A DNA stretch of 64,000 nt from Pseudoxanthomonas gei (GCF_010119615.1 NZ_QOVG01000002.1:248001-312000), one strand, 5' to 3'. Positions 28,914 to 38,420 are shown, counted from the first letter of the stretch. Made by a program: numbers and translations. Notes: generated from the letters alone by a model not told the origin.

Positions 28914-29347
28914 GGCCGGCGACACGCCACGCGCAGCGGGGCTTCATGCTCATTGAAGTGATCGTGGCATTCGCATTGCTGGCGCTGGCGCTGAGTTTCC
29001 TGCTGGGAGCGCTTTCCAGTGCGGCGCGACAGGTACGCATCGCCGAACAGTCCGGGCGGGCAACGCTGCATGCGCAGTCATTGCTGGCGCAGGTGGGAGT
29101 GGGTGAAACCCTGCAGGCAGGGCATAGTGCAGGCAGCCTGGAAGAAGGCCGCTATCGCTGGACCCTGGACGTGGCGCCCTACGCCGACCCGGCCCTGCCG
29201 GCTTCGTCCTCCACCGTCGATGCCGCGGCGCCGCGCCTGCTGGAACTGCGCCTGCACATGCAATGGGGGGACAGCGCGGCGCAGAAGCTGCAGTGGCAGA
29301 CCTTGCGGCTGGCACCGGCCGACATCAACCAGCCCGCCCTGCCATGA
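28910..29347 (+). CDS. gspI: Type II secretion minor pseudopilin GspI (XpsI)
   Basis: Minor pseudopilin of the I-J-K tip complex. 145 aa. GTG start inside GTGA overlapping the gspH stop. The prepilin site is RG / FMLIEVIVAFALLAL with Glu5. It has a short GspI-type globular domain. Its stop overlaps the gspJ ATG as ATGA, so gspH-I-J are translationally linked. Confidence 0.92.
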   Translation: MRPATRHAQRGFMLIEVIVAFALLALALSFLLGALSSAARQVRIAEQSGRATLHAQSLLAQVGVGETLQAGHSAGSLEEGRYRWTLDVAPYADPALPASSSTVDAAAPRLLELRLHMQWGDSAAQKLQWQTLRLAPADINQPALP

Positions 29348-30009
29348 ACAATGCGAAGCAGGCCGCGGGCGGCTTTACCCTGATCGAAGTGCTGCTGGCG
29401 ACCATGCTGCTGGTGATGGGGCTGGGCTTGGCATTCGCCACCCTGCGCGCCTCCACCACGGTGGTGCAGCGGGGCGAGCTCATCGCCCAGCGCAGCGAGC
29501 GCATGCGCGCGGTGGAGGGATTCCTGCGGCGCCGGCTGGCTGCCGCGCAGATGATCGCCTTCGCCACCGATCCCTCCACCCGGCAGCAATCGCGTTTCAT
29601 CGGCGAGCCGCAGCGCATGCGCTTCGTTTCCGACCTGCCGGATTACCTGGGTCGTGGCGGACCCTACCTGCACGACCTGGTGGTCGCCGATGGCGGCAGT
29701 CGTCTGCTGGTTGCATTCCAGATGGTGCATGCGGGGCAGGCCATCGAGGAGGCGCAGCCACGACCGCCCGAAGCGCTCGCCGACGGACTGCGCGAGGTGC
29801 GTTTCCGTTATCGCGGGCTGAAGCCGGAGGGTGGGCTGGACGACTGGCAAAGCCAGTGGACGGCGAGCGAAACCCTGCCGCTGCAGGTGTCCATCGACAT
29901 CGAAGCGGCCGACGGCAGCCGCTGGCCGGCGCTCATCGTCACCCTGGCCCAGGGCAGTGGTGGCGGCTACACCGGTCTCGATGGCAACACCGGTTTGCCG
30001 ACCCGATGA
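29344..30009 (+). CDS. gspJ: Type II secretion minor pseudopilin GspJ (XpsJ)
   Basis: Minor pseudopilin, 221 aa. Starts MNNAKQAAGG / FTLIEVLLATMLLVMG with the cleavage site and Glu5. The globular domain includes GLREVRFRYRGLK and SLPLQVSIDIEA-like strands of the family. The start overlaps the gspI stop and the stop overlaps the gspK start. Confidence 0.93.
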   Translation: MNNAKQAAGGFTLIEVLLATMLLVMGLGLAFATLRASTTVVQRGELIAQRSERMRAVEGFLRRRLAAAQMIAFATDPSTRQQSRFIGEPQRMRFVSDLPDYLGRGGPYLHDLVVADGGSRLLVAFQMVHAGQAIEEAQPRPPEALADGLREVRFRYRGLKPEGGLDDWQSQWTASETLPLQVSIDIEAADGSRWPALIVTLAQGSGGGYTGLDGNTGLPTR

Positions 30010-30866
30010 GCAGGCAACGCGTACAAGGCGCGGCGCTGGTGCTGGTGCTGTGGCTGACCATGCTGCTGGCCACGCTGATCGTGGCCTTCACCCTCACCGC
30101 GGGTGTTGAATCGATGCAGGGCAAGGTGCTTGGCAAGGGCGCAGCCGCCCAGGAAGTCGCGCGCGCCGGGGTGGAGTACGCGCTTCTGCGGGTGGGCCAG
30201 GCCGATCCGGCCGTGCAATGGCTGCCCGATGGCCGGCCCTACCGCTGGGACTATGCCGGCAGCGTGGTGACCATCCGCATCGTCGACGAGACCGGCAAGG
30301 TCGACCTCAACCAGGCCGAGGCACCACTGCTCTCCGCGCTGGTGCGCACCGTTGGCGGCGAGCCGGCGCTGGCCGATGGCATCGCCGCGGCGATCATCGA
30401 CTGGCGCGACAGCGACCCGCTGACCCAGCCGGCCGGTGGCGCCGAGGATCCGGACTATGCCGCCGCCGGCCTGCCGTACGGCGCCAAGGACGCACCGTTC
30501 GAATCGGTGGCCGAAGTGGAACAGGTGCTGGGTATGACGCCCGAACTCTACGCGCGGCTCGAGCCCAGCCTCACCCTCTACAGTGGCCGCCCGCAGCCTG
30601 ATCCCACCTATGCGCAGGCCCCGGTGCTGACGGCGCTGGGGCTGGACCCGGGCGAATACGAAGCGCGTCGTCGCGGCGCCGTGGCTGCTATCGCAGGGCA
30701 GCAACTCGTGGGCGGCGGCACCGGCACGTATAGTATCCAGAGCCACGTCCGCACCGCCGAGGGAGGCGATGCGACAACCAGGACGGTAGTGCGCGCAGGC
30801 GGCGGCCCGGTGCCGGGCTCCGTGTACACCATTCTGCGCTGGGAGGAAGCTGCGGCACCCCGATGA
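30006..30866 (+). CDS. gspK: Type II secretion minor pseudopilin GspK (XpsK)
   Basis: Large pseudopilin thought to cap the pseudopilus. 286 aa. The leader-helix segment is QGAALVLVLWLTMLLATLIVA; GspK proteins lack the Glu5 of other pseudopilins, as here. The alpha domain includes VDLNQAEAPLLSALVRTVGG and IDWRDSDPLTQPAGGAEDPDY, family hallmarks. The start overlaps the gspJ stop as ATGA. The frame is open far upstream but the ATG at the overlap is clearly the start. Confidence 0.94.
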   Translation: MSRQRVQGAALVLVLWLTMLLATLIVAFTLTAGVESMQGKVLGKGAAAQEVARAGVEYALLRVGQADPAVQWLPDGRPYRWDYAGSVVTIRIVDETGKVDLNQAEAPLLSALVRTVGGEPALADGIAAAIIDWRDSDPLTQPAGGAEDPDYAAAGLPYGAKDAPFESVAEVEQVLGMTPELYARLEPSLTLYSGRPQPDPTYAQAPVLTALGLDPGEYEARRRGAVAAIAGQQLVGGGTGTYSIQSHVRTAEGGDATTRTVVRAGGGPVPGSVYTILRWEEAAAPR

Positions 30867-32011
30867 CTAGTCTCGACCACAGTCCCGCGCTGGCGGACCG
30901 TATCCGGCGTTATGGCGTTGGCACCGGCAGCTTTCTGATCTGGTGGCGCCAGGCGCTGGCCAGCTGGCTGCCCGCACGCTGGCGGGTGCTGCTGGGCCTG
31001 GCCCAGGACCGCCTGCTGCTGGCCGGTGCCGGCGAGGAAGTCCAGTTGCAGTGGCAGAACGGCAACGGCGTGCACGACGTCGTGCGCCTTCCGCTGCCCT
31101 TGCAGGACGCCGACCTGGAACGCGTGCTCGGCAATCGCCTGGCCGCATTGCCGCGCTGGCTGGTGCTGCCGCCGGGCCTGGTGCTCAGGCGCTCCATGCT
31201 GCTGCCGGCCGCCGCGGCCGAACGCTTGCGCGACGTGGTGGGTTTTGAAGTCGACCGGCAGACTCCCTTCAGTGCAGCCGCGGTGCGCTTCGATGCACGC
31301 CTGCTCGGGCGTCGCGCGGACGGCCAGCTGGAGGTGGAGCTGGTGGCGGTGCCGAAACCGGCGTTCGAGGAAGCGCTGTCCGCTTTGGGCGGACTGGCCG
31401 GCGGACTGGTCGGGGTGGACGCGCTGGACGCCGCGGGCACGCCGCTGGGGGTCAACCTGTTGCCGCAGGAGCAGCGCCGCAGCCGCAGCACTCCAATGCG
31501 TAGCTGGAACATGGTGCTCGTCGCAGTGGCCTTGCTCGCCGTGGTCGCCACTGCCTGGCAGGTGCTGGCCAACCGCCGCGATGCCGCGGCGGCGTTCAGC
31601 GCGCAAGTCGACGCGAGCGCGATCCAGGCCCGCAAGGTCGCCATCCAGCGCGACCGCCTGCGCGATATCGTCGAAGGAGCGAAGTTCCTGGACCGGGCGC
31701 GCGCCAGCCGGCCCACCACCGTGGAAGTGATCGACGAAGTCAGCCGCCGCCTTCCCGACAACACCTATCTGGAAAAGCTCGCCATCGAAGGCGATCGCCT
31801 GCTGCTGATCGGCCTGAGTCCCGAGGCCTCCGCGCTGGTCGGCAGGATGGAGGGCTCCAGCCTGTGGAAATCGCCCGCGCTCAGCGGCGCCCTGCAGCCG
31901 GACCCACGCACCCGTCGCGACCGCTTCAGCCTGACCGCCGACCTGGTCGGCACCCGCCCGGCGGCCACCGCCCCAGCAACGGGGGCTGCCAATGGCGATG
32001 CCCGTCGCTGA
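30863..32011 (+). CDS. gspL: Type II secretion inner-membrane protein GspL (XpsL)
   Basis: Bitopic platform protein that recruits GspE through its cytoplasmic actin-like domain and pairs with GspM in the periplasm. 382 aa. N-terminal cytoplasmic domain about 1-215 with FEVDRQTPFSAAAVRFDA, a membrane helix MVLVAVALLAVVATAWQVLA near 220, then a periplasmic coiled coil and ferredoxin-like domain. The start overlaps the gspK stop; the C-terminus overlaps gspM by about 20 nt. Confidence 0.9.
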   Translation: MTSLDHSPALADRIRRYGVGTGSFLIWWRQALASWLPARWRVLLGLAQDRLLLAGAGEEVQLQWQNGNGVHDVVRLPLPLQDADLERVLGNRLAALPRWLVLPPGLVLRRSMLLPAAAAERLRDVVGFEVDRQTPFSAAAVRFDARLLGRRADGQLEVELVAVPKPAFEEALSALGGLAGGLVGVDALDAAGTPLGVNLLPQEQRRSRSTPMRSWNMVLVAVALLAVVATAWQVLANRRDAAAAFSAQVDASAIQARKVAIQRDRLRDIVEGAKFLDRARASRPTTVEVIDEVSRRLPDNTYLEKLAIEGDRLLLIGLSPEASALVGRMEGSSLWKSPALSGALQPDPRTRRDRFSLTADLVGTRPAATAPATGAANGDARR

Positions 32012-32672
32012 GCGCGACCGCTGGCTGGCGCTCGCGCTGCTGCTGGCGGTGCTGGGGATCGGCTACCTGCTGCTGGTCCATCCGTGGTGGACGGCGCCCA
32101 TGCTGGCCGTGAACCAGGACATCGCCGCCAGCCAGGAACGCGAGCTGCGCGTGCGCACCCAGTTGCAGCAGGCACCCCAAGTGGAAGCCCAGCTGGCCGC
32201 AGCCCTGGTGCAGGAGGCGCAGCGACCGGGCTTCCTGCTCGAGTCCAGCGCCGAGCTGGCCACCGCAGGACTGGTGCAGCGACTGGAAACCGTGGTCGTC
32301 CAGGCCAGTCCTGGCAACCGCAGTTGCGCCATCAGCAATCGTTCGCCCATGCCGCAACCCGGCCGCGAGCGTTTCGAGCGGGTGGTCGTGCAGGTGCGCC
32401 TGCGCTGCGGCACGCCGGAACTGGCCGCGGTGCTGCATGCGCTGGAAAGTGGCACGCCGCGGTTGTTCATCGATAACCTCAACGTGCTGGCCCAGCGCTA
32501 TGCCTATGTGTCGGCCGCGCCCGCTGCGGGCAGTGGTGGCCTGGACGTCAGCTTCGACCTGTATGGCTACCTGCGACCGGTTGCAGGCGCCACGGCCGCC
32601 AATGCCGCAGGACGGCCCGCTGCACGCAGGCCGCAGGTGACGGCTGCGCAGGGAGGCATGGATGGGATCTGA
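31992..32672 (+). CDS. gspM: Type II secretion protein GspM, XpsM type
   Basis: Inner-membrane partner of GspL. 226 aa, with one N-terminal helix (WLALALLLAVLGIGYLLLV) and a periplasmic ferredoxin-like domain at about 95-200 (VVVQVRLRCGTPELAAVLHA). It corresponds to the Xanthomonas-type subfamily rather than E. coli GspM. Two ATG codons 6 nt apart are possible starts. It overlaps gspL upstream and xpsN downstream. Confidence 0.85.
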   Translation: MAMPVAERDRWLALALLLAVLGIGYLLLVHPWWTAPMLAVNQDIAASQERELRVRTQLQQAPQVEAQLAAALVQEAQRPGFLLESSAELATAGLVQRLETVVVQASPGNRSCAISNRSPMPQPGRERFERVVVQVRLRCGTPELAAVLHALESGTPRLFIDNLNVLAQRYAYVSAAPAAGSGGLDVSFDLYGYLRPVAGATAANAAGRPAARRPQVTAAQGGMDGI

Positions 32673-33435
32673 CGCCATCGGACCGCGCACCTGGTTGCTG
32701 GTCGCCGTCGCCGGCTGGGCCGTGCTGGCCTGGGTGCTGGCGTTGTCCGGCATGGGCGGCGTGATCCGTCCGCTGCCCGCCGATCCCAGCCTGGTGCAAC
32801 CGCTCCCGCAACTGCAGGCCGCGACGAACGAAAGACTCGGGCCGCTGGCGCAGTACGGGGAAATGAGCGCGCGTCCGTTGTTTTCCGAAAACCGCCAGCC
32901 GGAAGCCTTCTTCATTGCCGGCGAGGAAGGCGGCGAGCAGCCGCAGACCTTCGATTTCGAGCTGACCAGCGTGCTGATCAGCCCGGGACTGCAGTTGGCG
33001 ATCCTGCAGTCCAGGGAAAGCGGGGAATCGGTACGGGTCAAGCTGGGTGAAGCACCCGATGCCGCACCCAACTGGCGGGTCATCGAGATAAGGCCGCGCA
33101 GCGTGGTGTTCGCCGGTCCGGAAGGCCAGCAGACCCTGGACCTGCGGGTGTTCGATGGCAGTGGTGGCCAGCCGCCTACGCCTTCCCAGGCAGCGGCCGG
33201 GCCGGGCGCAACCACAGCCCCCGCGCAGCCCCCCAGGCAGACGCCGACGCCTACACCCGTACCGGTGTCGCCCGCAGCTCCGGCGATGCCCGTACCCACG
33301 GCCAGCGGCGCGACTGCCGAACCCGTGCTCACCACCGAGCAGCAGATGGACCTGATCCGCAAGCGTATCGAGGCAAGACGCGCGCAACTGCGCGAGCAGG
33401 GCGCAGTCCCGCCAACCCCAGACAAGACAAAGTAG
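32662..33435 (+). CDS. xpsN: Type II secretion protein XpsN (GspC-like)
   Basis: In Xanthomonas, XpsN does the job of GspC, linking the XpsL/M platform to the secretin XpsD. 257 aa. One N-terminal membrane helix (about 10-30), a homology-region-like beta domain (about 70-155: RPLFSENRQPEAF, LTSVLISPGLQLAIL, VRVKLGEAPDAAPNWRV), a Pro/Ala/Thr-rich linker and a charged C-terminal helix EQQMDLIRKRIEARRAQLRE. The operon has no separate gspC, which supports this reading. gspD follows at 9 nt. Confidence 0.85.
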   Translation: MGSDAIGPRTWLLVAVAGWAVLAWVLALSGMGGVIRPLPADPSLVQPLPQLQAATNERLGPLAQYGEMSARPLFSENRQPEAFFIAGEEGGEQPQTFDFELTSVLISPGLQLAILQSRESGESVRVKLGEAPDAAPNWRVIEIRPRSVVFAGPEGQQTLDLRVFDGSGGQPPTPSQAAAGPGATTAPAQPPRQTPTPTPVPVSPAAPAMPVPTASGATAEPVLTTEQQMDLIRKRIEARRAQLREQGAVPPTPDKTK

Positions 33436-33444
33436 AGTGCAGGC

Positions 33445-35634
33445 ATGACCTCACGTTTCATCCTTATCTCCGTGTTGGCGGGCCTGCTGGCTGCGTGCGC
33501 GACCGTTCCTACCCCGGACGTGCGCCGCAAGGGCAATCCCGATCGCGTTGTGGTCGCCGGCAGCGGCGTACAGACCTCGCCATTGGATGTGGTGGAAGAG
33601 CCGCAGGCCGGACCGCAGGCAGTGATCCGTCGTGGCAGCGGCCAGGTGATCAACCGCAGCGCCGCCGCCGCGGCCCCGCCGTCACTGTCCAACCTCAGTG
33701 GCAGCGGCGCGACCTTCAATTTCGAAGGCGAATCCGTGCATGCGGTGGTCAAGGCCATCCTCGGCGACATGCTGGGCCAGAACTACGTGATCGCGCCGGG
33801 CGTGCAGGGCACGGTCACCCTGGGCACGCCCAAGCCGGTGTCGCCGGCCCAGGCCATGACCCTGCTGGAACAGGTGCTGGGCCAGAACAACGCGCGCATG
33901 GTCTACAGCGACGGCCGCTACAACATCGTGCCCGCCGACCAGGCGCTGTCCGGCACGCTGTCGCCGCGCACCGGACCGGCTGCCAATGCCCGTGGCTTCG
34001 AGGTGCGGGTGGTGCCGCTGCGCTTCATCTCGGCCAGCGAAATGAAGAAGGTGCTGGAGCCCTATTCCCGTCCCAACGCCATCGTCGGCGTGGACAACTC
34101 GCGCAACGTGATCACCCTGGCCGGTACCCGCAGCGAGCTGGAAAACTACCTGCGCACGGTGGAGATTTTCGACGTCAACTGGCTGGCGGGGATGTCGGTG
34201 GGCGTGTTCCCGCTGCAGTCCGGGCGCGCCACCAAGGTGGTCGCCGACCTGGAGAAGGTGTTTGGCGAAACCAGCAAGACGCCCAGCGCCGGCATGTTCC
34301 GCTTCATGCCGCTGGAAGGCGCCAACGCGGTGCTGGTGATCACGCCGCAGGCGGCCTACCTGGATGACATCCAGGACTGGCTGGAACGCATCGACGGCGC
34401 CGGCGACGGCGCGCGCCTGTTTTCCTACGAACTGAAGTACATCAAGGCCAAGGACCTGGCCGACCGCCTGGCCGAGGTGTTCGGCGCCGGCCGCAGTGGC
34501 AGCCAGCAGACCGGCGGCGACAGCCCGGCCTCGCTGATGCCCGGCACCGACCCGGTGCAGATCCGAGACGGCGCCAATGGCGGCAGCGTCGACTTCGGCG
34601 GCAGCGGCAGTGATTCCTCTGCCGGCAGCAGCGGCGGCGGGCTTGGCAACGGATCGCTGTCGCTCAACCAGCGTACCGGCGGCAACGGCAGCGTGACCCT
34701 GGAAGTGGAAGGAGACCGGGTCGGCGTCTCCGCCGTGGAAGAAAACAACACGCTGCTGGTGCGCGCCAGCGCCAGCGCCTGGAAATCGATCAAGGATGTG
34801 ATCGAGAAGCTGGACGTGATGCCGCTGCAGGTCCACATCGAGGCGCAGATCGCCGAGGTCAACCTGACCGGCGACCTCAGCTATGGCGTCAACTGGTACT
34901 TCGAGAATGCCGTCACCGCTGCGCCGCCAGCCGGTCCGGGCCTGCCCAGCGCGCTTGGCCGCGACATCTGGGGCGACATCGCCGGCAGCATCACCGGCAG
35001 CGCCGGGCTGGGCTGGACCTTCCTGGGCAGGAATGCGGCCGCAGTCATCACCGCGCTCGACCAGATCACCGACGTGCGCCTGCTGCAGACGCCGTCGGTG
35101 TTCGTGCGCAACAACGCGGAGGCCACGCTCAACGTGGGCAGCCGCATCCCGATTTCCTCGGTCACGGTCAATCCCGGCCTTGGCGGGGACAACACCTACA
35201 GCCAGGTGCAATACCTGGACACCGGCATCATCCTGAAGGTGCGCCCACGGGTGACCCGCGACGGCATGGTGTTCCTGGACATCGTGCAGGAAGTCAGCAC
35301 CCCGGGCGACATCCCCGATGAGAACGGCAACGTCCGCATCAACACGCGCAGGTTGAAGACCGAGGCGGCGGTGCAGGCCGGCGATACGGTGATGCTGGCC
35401 GGCCTGATCAGCGACTCGGCCTCCAACGGCTCTTCCGGGGTGCCGGGCCTGAGCCGGCTGCCGATCATCGGCTCGCTGTTCGGCAAGAAGACGCAGAACT
35501 CGACCCGCAACGAAGTCATCATCCTGCTGACGCCCACGATCGTGCGCAACCCGCAGGAAGCGCGCAACCTGACTGACGAGTACGGGCAGAAGTTCCACGC
35601 GCTCGACCCGCTGCAGACACCGAAGAAGAAGTGA
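33445..35634 (+). CDS. gspD: Type II secretion outer-membrane secretin GspD (XpsD)
   Basis: Outer-membrane channel of the system. 729 aa. Lipoprotein signal with lipobox LAAC (Cys about 18), fitting the lipidated XpsD of Xanthomonas. N0 (about 90-155), N1-N3 ring domains, a Gly/Ser-rich linker (about 380-415) inside the N-domain region, then the C-terminal secretin domain with VPGLSRLPIIGSLF. It ends GQKFHALDPLQTPKKK. Its stop overlaps the GTG of the following glycosyltransferase-like gene. Confidence 0.96.
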   Translation: MTSRFILISVLAGLLAACATVPTPDVRRKGNPDRVVVAGSGVQTSPLDVVEEPQAGPQAVIRRGSGQVINRSAAAAAPPSLSNLSGSGATFNFEGESVHAVVKAILGDMLGQNYVIAPGVQGTVTLGTPKPVSPAQAMTLLEQVLGQNNARMVYSDGRYNIVPADQALSGTLSPRTGPAANARGFEVRVVPLRFISASEMKKVLEPYSRPNAIVGVDNSRNVITLAGTRSELENYLRTVEIFDVNWLAGMSVGVFPLQSGRATKVVADLEKVFGETSKTPSAGMFRFMPLEGANAVLVITPQAAYLDDIQDWLERIDGAGDGARLFSYELKYIKAKDLADRLAEVFGAGRSGSQQTGGDSPASLMPGTDPVQIRDGANGGSVDFGGSGSDSSAGSSGGGLGNGSLSLNQRTGGNGSVTLEVEGDRVGVSAVEENNTLLVRASASAWKSIKDVIEKLDVMPLQVHIEAQIAEVNLTGDLSYGVNWYFENAVTAAPPAGPGLPSALGRDIWGDIAGSITGSAGLGWTFLGRNAAAVITALDQITDVRLLQTPSVFVRNNAEATLNVGSRIPISSVTVNPGLGGDNTYSQVQYLDTGIILKVRPRVTRDGMVFLDIVQEVSTPGDIPDENGNVRINTRRLKTEAAVQAGDTVMLAGLISDSASNGSSGVPGLSRLPIIGSLFGKKTQNSTRNEVIILLTPTIVRNPQEARNLTDEYGQKFHALDPLQTPKKK

Positions 35635-36479
35635 GCCCGGCACCCGCCGCTGCGCTGCCCGTCATCCTGCTGCCGGTCGGCGTCGACGACGACGCGCTGG
35701 ACGCCTGCCTGGGCTCGCTGGATGCCGGCACCCCGGCAGGCACGCGCATCTGGCTGGCCGACGACGCCCAGGCCGGGCCGCGCGCCGCCGTCATCATCGA
35801 GCGCTGGCTGAAGCGCACGCCGCTGCAGGCCGACTACACGCGCCGCCACAGCATGATCGGCGAGGTCGCGCACCTGGATGAAATGCTGAAGGCCTGTGCG
35901 GGCGCGGACGTGGTGGTGCTGGCGCCTGACGCCCAGCCGCTGCCCGGCTGGCTGCAGCAACTGGCGGCCTGCTTTGCCCGTGATGCCTCCATCGCCAGCG
36001 CCACCCCCTGGTGCAATGCCGGCGAAGCGGCCTCGTGGCCGCAGCTGGGCGAAATCACCGCGCCTCCGGTCGACTTCGAGCGCACCGCCGCCGCCTGCGC
36101 GGCCATGCCGCCCGTGCATCCCGAGCTTCCCTGCGCGGTCAACCATGCCGTTGCCCTGCGCGGCAGCGCGCGCCAGCGCGCCGGCGGCCTGGATGCCAGC
36201 AGTTACGCTTCCTGGTATGCGGCGCTGATCGATCTTTCGCTGCGCATGTCGGGACTGGGCTGGCGCAATGCGCTGTGCGAAACCGCGTTCGTGGCCCGCG
36301 GCGGCGAAGGTCTCCCCGCCGATGGCGACATGGATACCCTCAACGTGCGCTGGCCGGCCTGGCATGCGCGGCTGGCGAACTTCCTGATGCAGGATCCCCT
36401 GCGCACCCAGCGCGAGCAGCTGGCCGCGCTGTACGCAAAGACTGCATCGCCGGAGCCGCAGCGTGAACTCTTCCACTGA
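35631..36479 (+). CDS. Glycosyltransferase-2-like protein
   Basis: 282 aa, read from GTG in a GTGA overlap with the gspD stop. The fold looks like a GT-A type family 2 transferase: an N-terminal strand PVILLPVGVDDDALDACL, then ADVVVLAPDAQPLPGWLQQLAACF, where the acidic nucleotide-sugar site would be, and a VNHAVALRGSARQRAGGLD segment. The canonical DxD is weak (APDAQP), so it may be divergent. It is coupled to gspD and to a second GT2 gene; the acceptor is unknown. Confidence 0.7.
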   Translation: MSPAPAAALPVILLPVGVDDDALDACLGSLDAGTPAGTRIWLADDAQAGPRAAVIIERWLKRTPLQADYTRRHSMIGEVAHLDEMLKACAGADVVVLAPDAQPLPGWLQQLAACFARDASIASATPWCNAGEAASWPQLGEITAPPVDFERTAAACAAMPPVHPELPCAVNHAVALRGSARQRAGGLDASSYASWYAALIDLSLRMSGLGWRNALCETAFVARGGEGLPADGDMDTLNVRWPAWHARLANFLMQDPLRTQREQLAALYAKTASPEPQRELFH

Positions 36480-37332
36480 CCCGCGCGACATCGCCGCCAT
36501 CGTGGTCAGCCACGAAAGCGCCAGCACCCTGGACGAATGCCTGAAGCGGCTGCGTGCCGCCCACGGCGTCTGCGAGATCCGCATCATCGACAACGCCTCG
36601 GTGGACGGCACGCTGGACCTGATCCAGCGCCACGCGGCCCAGGATGCGCGCGTGCGCTTCATCGGCAATCCCGACAATCCCGGCTTCGCGGTGGCCTGCA
36701 ACCAGGGCGCGAAGGAATCCGCCGCGTCGTGGCTGGCGTTCGTCAATCCGGACCTGATGGTGGAAATCGATACGCTGTCGCGGTTGCGCGCGCATGCCGA
36801 TGCCCTGTGCGGCAATGTCGTGCTCGGCGTGGACCTGGTGGATGAGTCCGGGATGCTGGACGAGGCGGCGCGTCGCCGGGATCCTGATTTTGGTGCCATG
36901 GTGGCGTCGCCCGCGGCGTCACGTCTGGGGATTGCCGCCGATCGGGAATCCAGCGTGCAGGTCGTGGATGCAGTCTCCGGTGCATTGATGCTGATGCCGC
37001 GTGCCCTGTTCGACACCTTGCACGGTTTCGATGAAGGTTATCGCCTGCATGCCGAAGACCTGGACCTGTGCCGCCGCGCGCGCACGGCCGGGGCGATCGT
37101 GGCCATCGCCAACGACATCCGCGTGCTGCACGTGCGCGGCGTGTCCAGCCGCGCGCGGCCGCTGTTCGTGGAGTGGCACAAGCACCGCGGGCTGTGGCGG
37201 TACTTCAGCAAGTTCGAGGCGCCGCGGCGCAGCCTGTTGACCCGGGCCATGGTGTTCGCGTCGATCTGGTTGCGGTTCGGGTGGGTGGTCGTGGGAAAAT
37301 ACGTCTCCACAAGAACCGGCGACAGGCATTGA
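36463..37332 (+). CDS. Family 2 glycosyltransferase (rhamnosyltransferase-like)
   Basis: 289 aa, most likely starting at GTG 17 nt before the end of the preceding gene (MNSSTDPRDIAAIVVSHES). Typical GT2 features: AAIVVSHESASTLDECLKRL, EIRIIDNASVDGTLDLI, NPDNPGFAVACNQGA, and the metal-site strand LAFVNPDLMVEI. The later part, FDEGYRLHAEDLDLCRRARTAG, contains the ED base motif. It resembles transferases acting on polyprenyl- or lipid-linked sugars. It is cotranscribed with the upstream GT and the DUF3667 gene. Confidence 0.85.
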   Translation: MNSSTDPRDIAAIVVSHESASTLDECLKRLRAAHGVCEIRIIDNASVDGTLDLIQRHAAQDARVRFIGNPDNPGFAVACNQGAKESAASWLAFVNPDLMVEIDTLSRLRAHADALCGNVVLGVDLVDESGMLDEAARRRDPDFGAMVASPAASRLGIAADRESSVQVVDAVSGALMLMPRALFDTLHGFDEGYRLHAEDLDLCRRARTAGAIVAIANDIRVLHVRGVSSRARPLFVEWHKHRGLWRYFSKFEAPRRSLLTRAMVFASIWLRFGWVVVGKYVSTRTGDRH

Positions 37333-38129
37333 ATATCCTTCAAGCAGGAAACTGCGCCAGTTGCGATCGCGCCATCGACGGCGCCCTGCAAAAGTTCTGC
37401 CCGGCCTGCGGCCAGCCCACGCCGGCGCATCGCATCGACTGGCATTTCCTCGGCCACGAACTGGAGCACAGCGTGCTGCACATGGACCGGGGCATCCTGT
37501 ACTCGCTGAAGGAGCTGATGTTGCGGCCCGGCCATCTGATGCGTGATTACATCAACGGGCGCCGCGGCCACCAGGCCAAGCCGTTGCTGATGCTGATGGT
37601 GATGGCGGCCGTGGTGGTGATTCTCAGTAAATACCTGGCCGGCGAGGGAGTCGCTGACGCCGCAATGATGGCCGGAGCGGCAGCGGCCACAGAAGGCAGC
37701 GGGGGCGTGCCTGTGGACAAGGCGCTGCTGGACAAGACCACCCGCATGGCGGCCGACTTGATGAACCAGTACTTCGCCGCGTTCACCTTGCTGCTGCTGC
37801 CGCTGGAGGCGGCCGCATTCCGTCTGGCGTTCCGTCGCGTGGGCAACCTCAATTACCCCGAATGGCTGGTGATCACCGCCTTGCTTACGGTGCAGGCTTT
37901 CGTGTTCTGGGCCGCCCTGCTGGTCCTGCATCGATGGATACCGCAACCGGCGATCTGGGCGTTGTTGCTGTCGATGGTTTACGCGGTGTTTTCCCTGGTC
38001 CAGTTCTTTCAGGGCTATCCGCGCTGGAAATCCGTGCTGCGTACGCTCCTGGGCCTGGCAATCTTCATGGTCATGAACATGGTGGTCAGCCAAGTCGTGG
38101 CGATGCTGCTGTTCCTTTCGATGCGCTGA
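37329..38129 (+). CDS. DUF3667 membrane protein with zinc ribbon
   Basis: 266 aa. The N-terminus has a CxxC-x(12)-CxxC ribbon (CASCDRAIDGALQKFCPACG), followed by the family motif LMLRPGHLMRDYINGRRG. About four to five membrane helices follow (PLLMLMVMAAVVVILS, AFTLLLLPLEAAAF, TVQAFVFWAALLVL, LLSMVYAVFSLVQFF, LGLAIFMVMNMVVSQV). The start is probably a TTG overlapping the preceding stop as TTGA, since no ATG or GTG exists before the cysteines without a long overlap. Function unknown. Confidence 0.8.
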   Translation: MNILQAGNCASCDRAIDGALQKFCPACGQPTPAHRIDWHFLGHELEHSVLHMDRGILYSLKELMLRPGHLMRDYINGRRGHQAKPLLMLMVMAAVVVILSKYLAGEGVADAAMMAGAAAATEGSGGVPVDKALLDKTTRMAADLMNQYFAAFTLLLLPLEAAAFRLAFRRVGNLNYPEWLVITALLTVQAFVFWAALLVLHRWIPQPAIWALLLSMVYAVFSLVQFFQGYPRWKSVLRTLLGLAIFMVMNMVVSQVVAMLLFLSMR

Positions 38130-38420
38130 CCCGAGTGCTGCTTCGCTCGCCGGACCCACGCGAGGGGTTACGGCCTGGAGTGCAAGGGTGTATCGGGGAT
38201 CAACGGCAGCAGGAACGAGACGCCCGCCAGTCGGCGTTTGCTCGCAGCGTCAATCTTCCTGGCAATGAGCGGTCAGGTCGACCGGGCGCGCACCAGATCC
38301 TGTAGGAGCGACGCAGGTCGCGAAGCTTCCATCGTCCGGACGGCGATGGCTCGGCGACCCGCACTGCTCCTGCAAAATCCGGGATCAGGCGACCGGGCTG
38401 CGATGTAGTGGTCAGGTGTG
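38130..38420. repeat. Gene-free spacer with an imperfect TGTAGGAGCGACGC inverted pair
   Basis: No coding region is supported. CTGTAGGAGCGACGCAGGTC (from 38300) is a copy of the repeat family seen at 28-177. An imperfect reverse-complement mate (TCGGCGACCCGCACTGCTCC, from 38351) follows after about 21 nt, so the two arms could pair. The repeats lead directly into the 80-bp tandem array. Confidence 0.7.
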
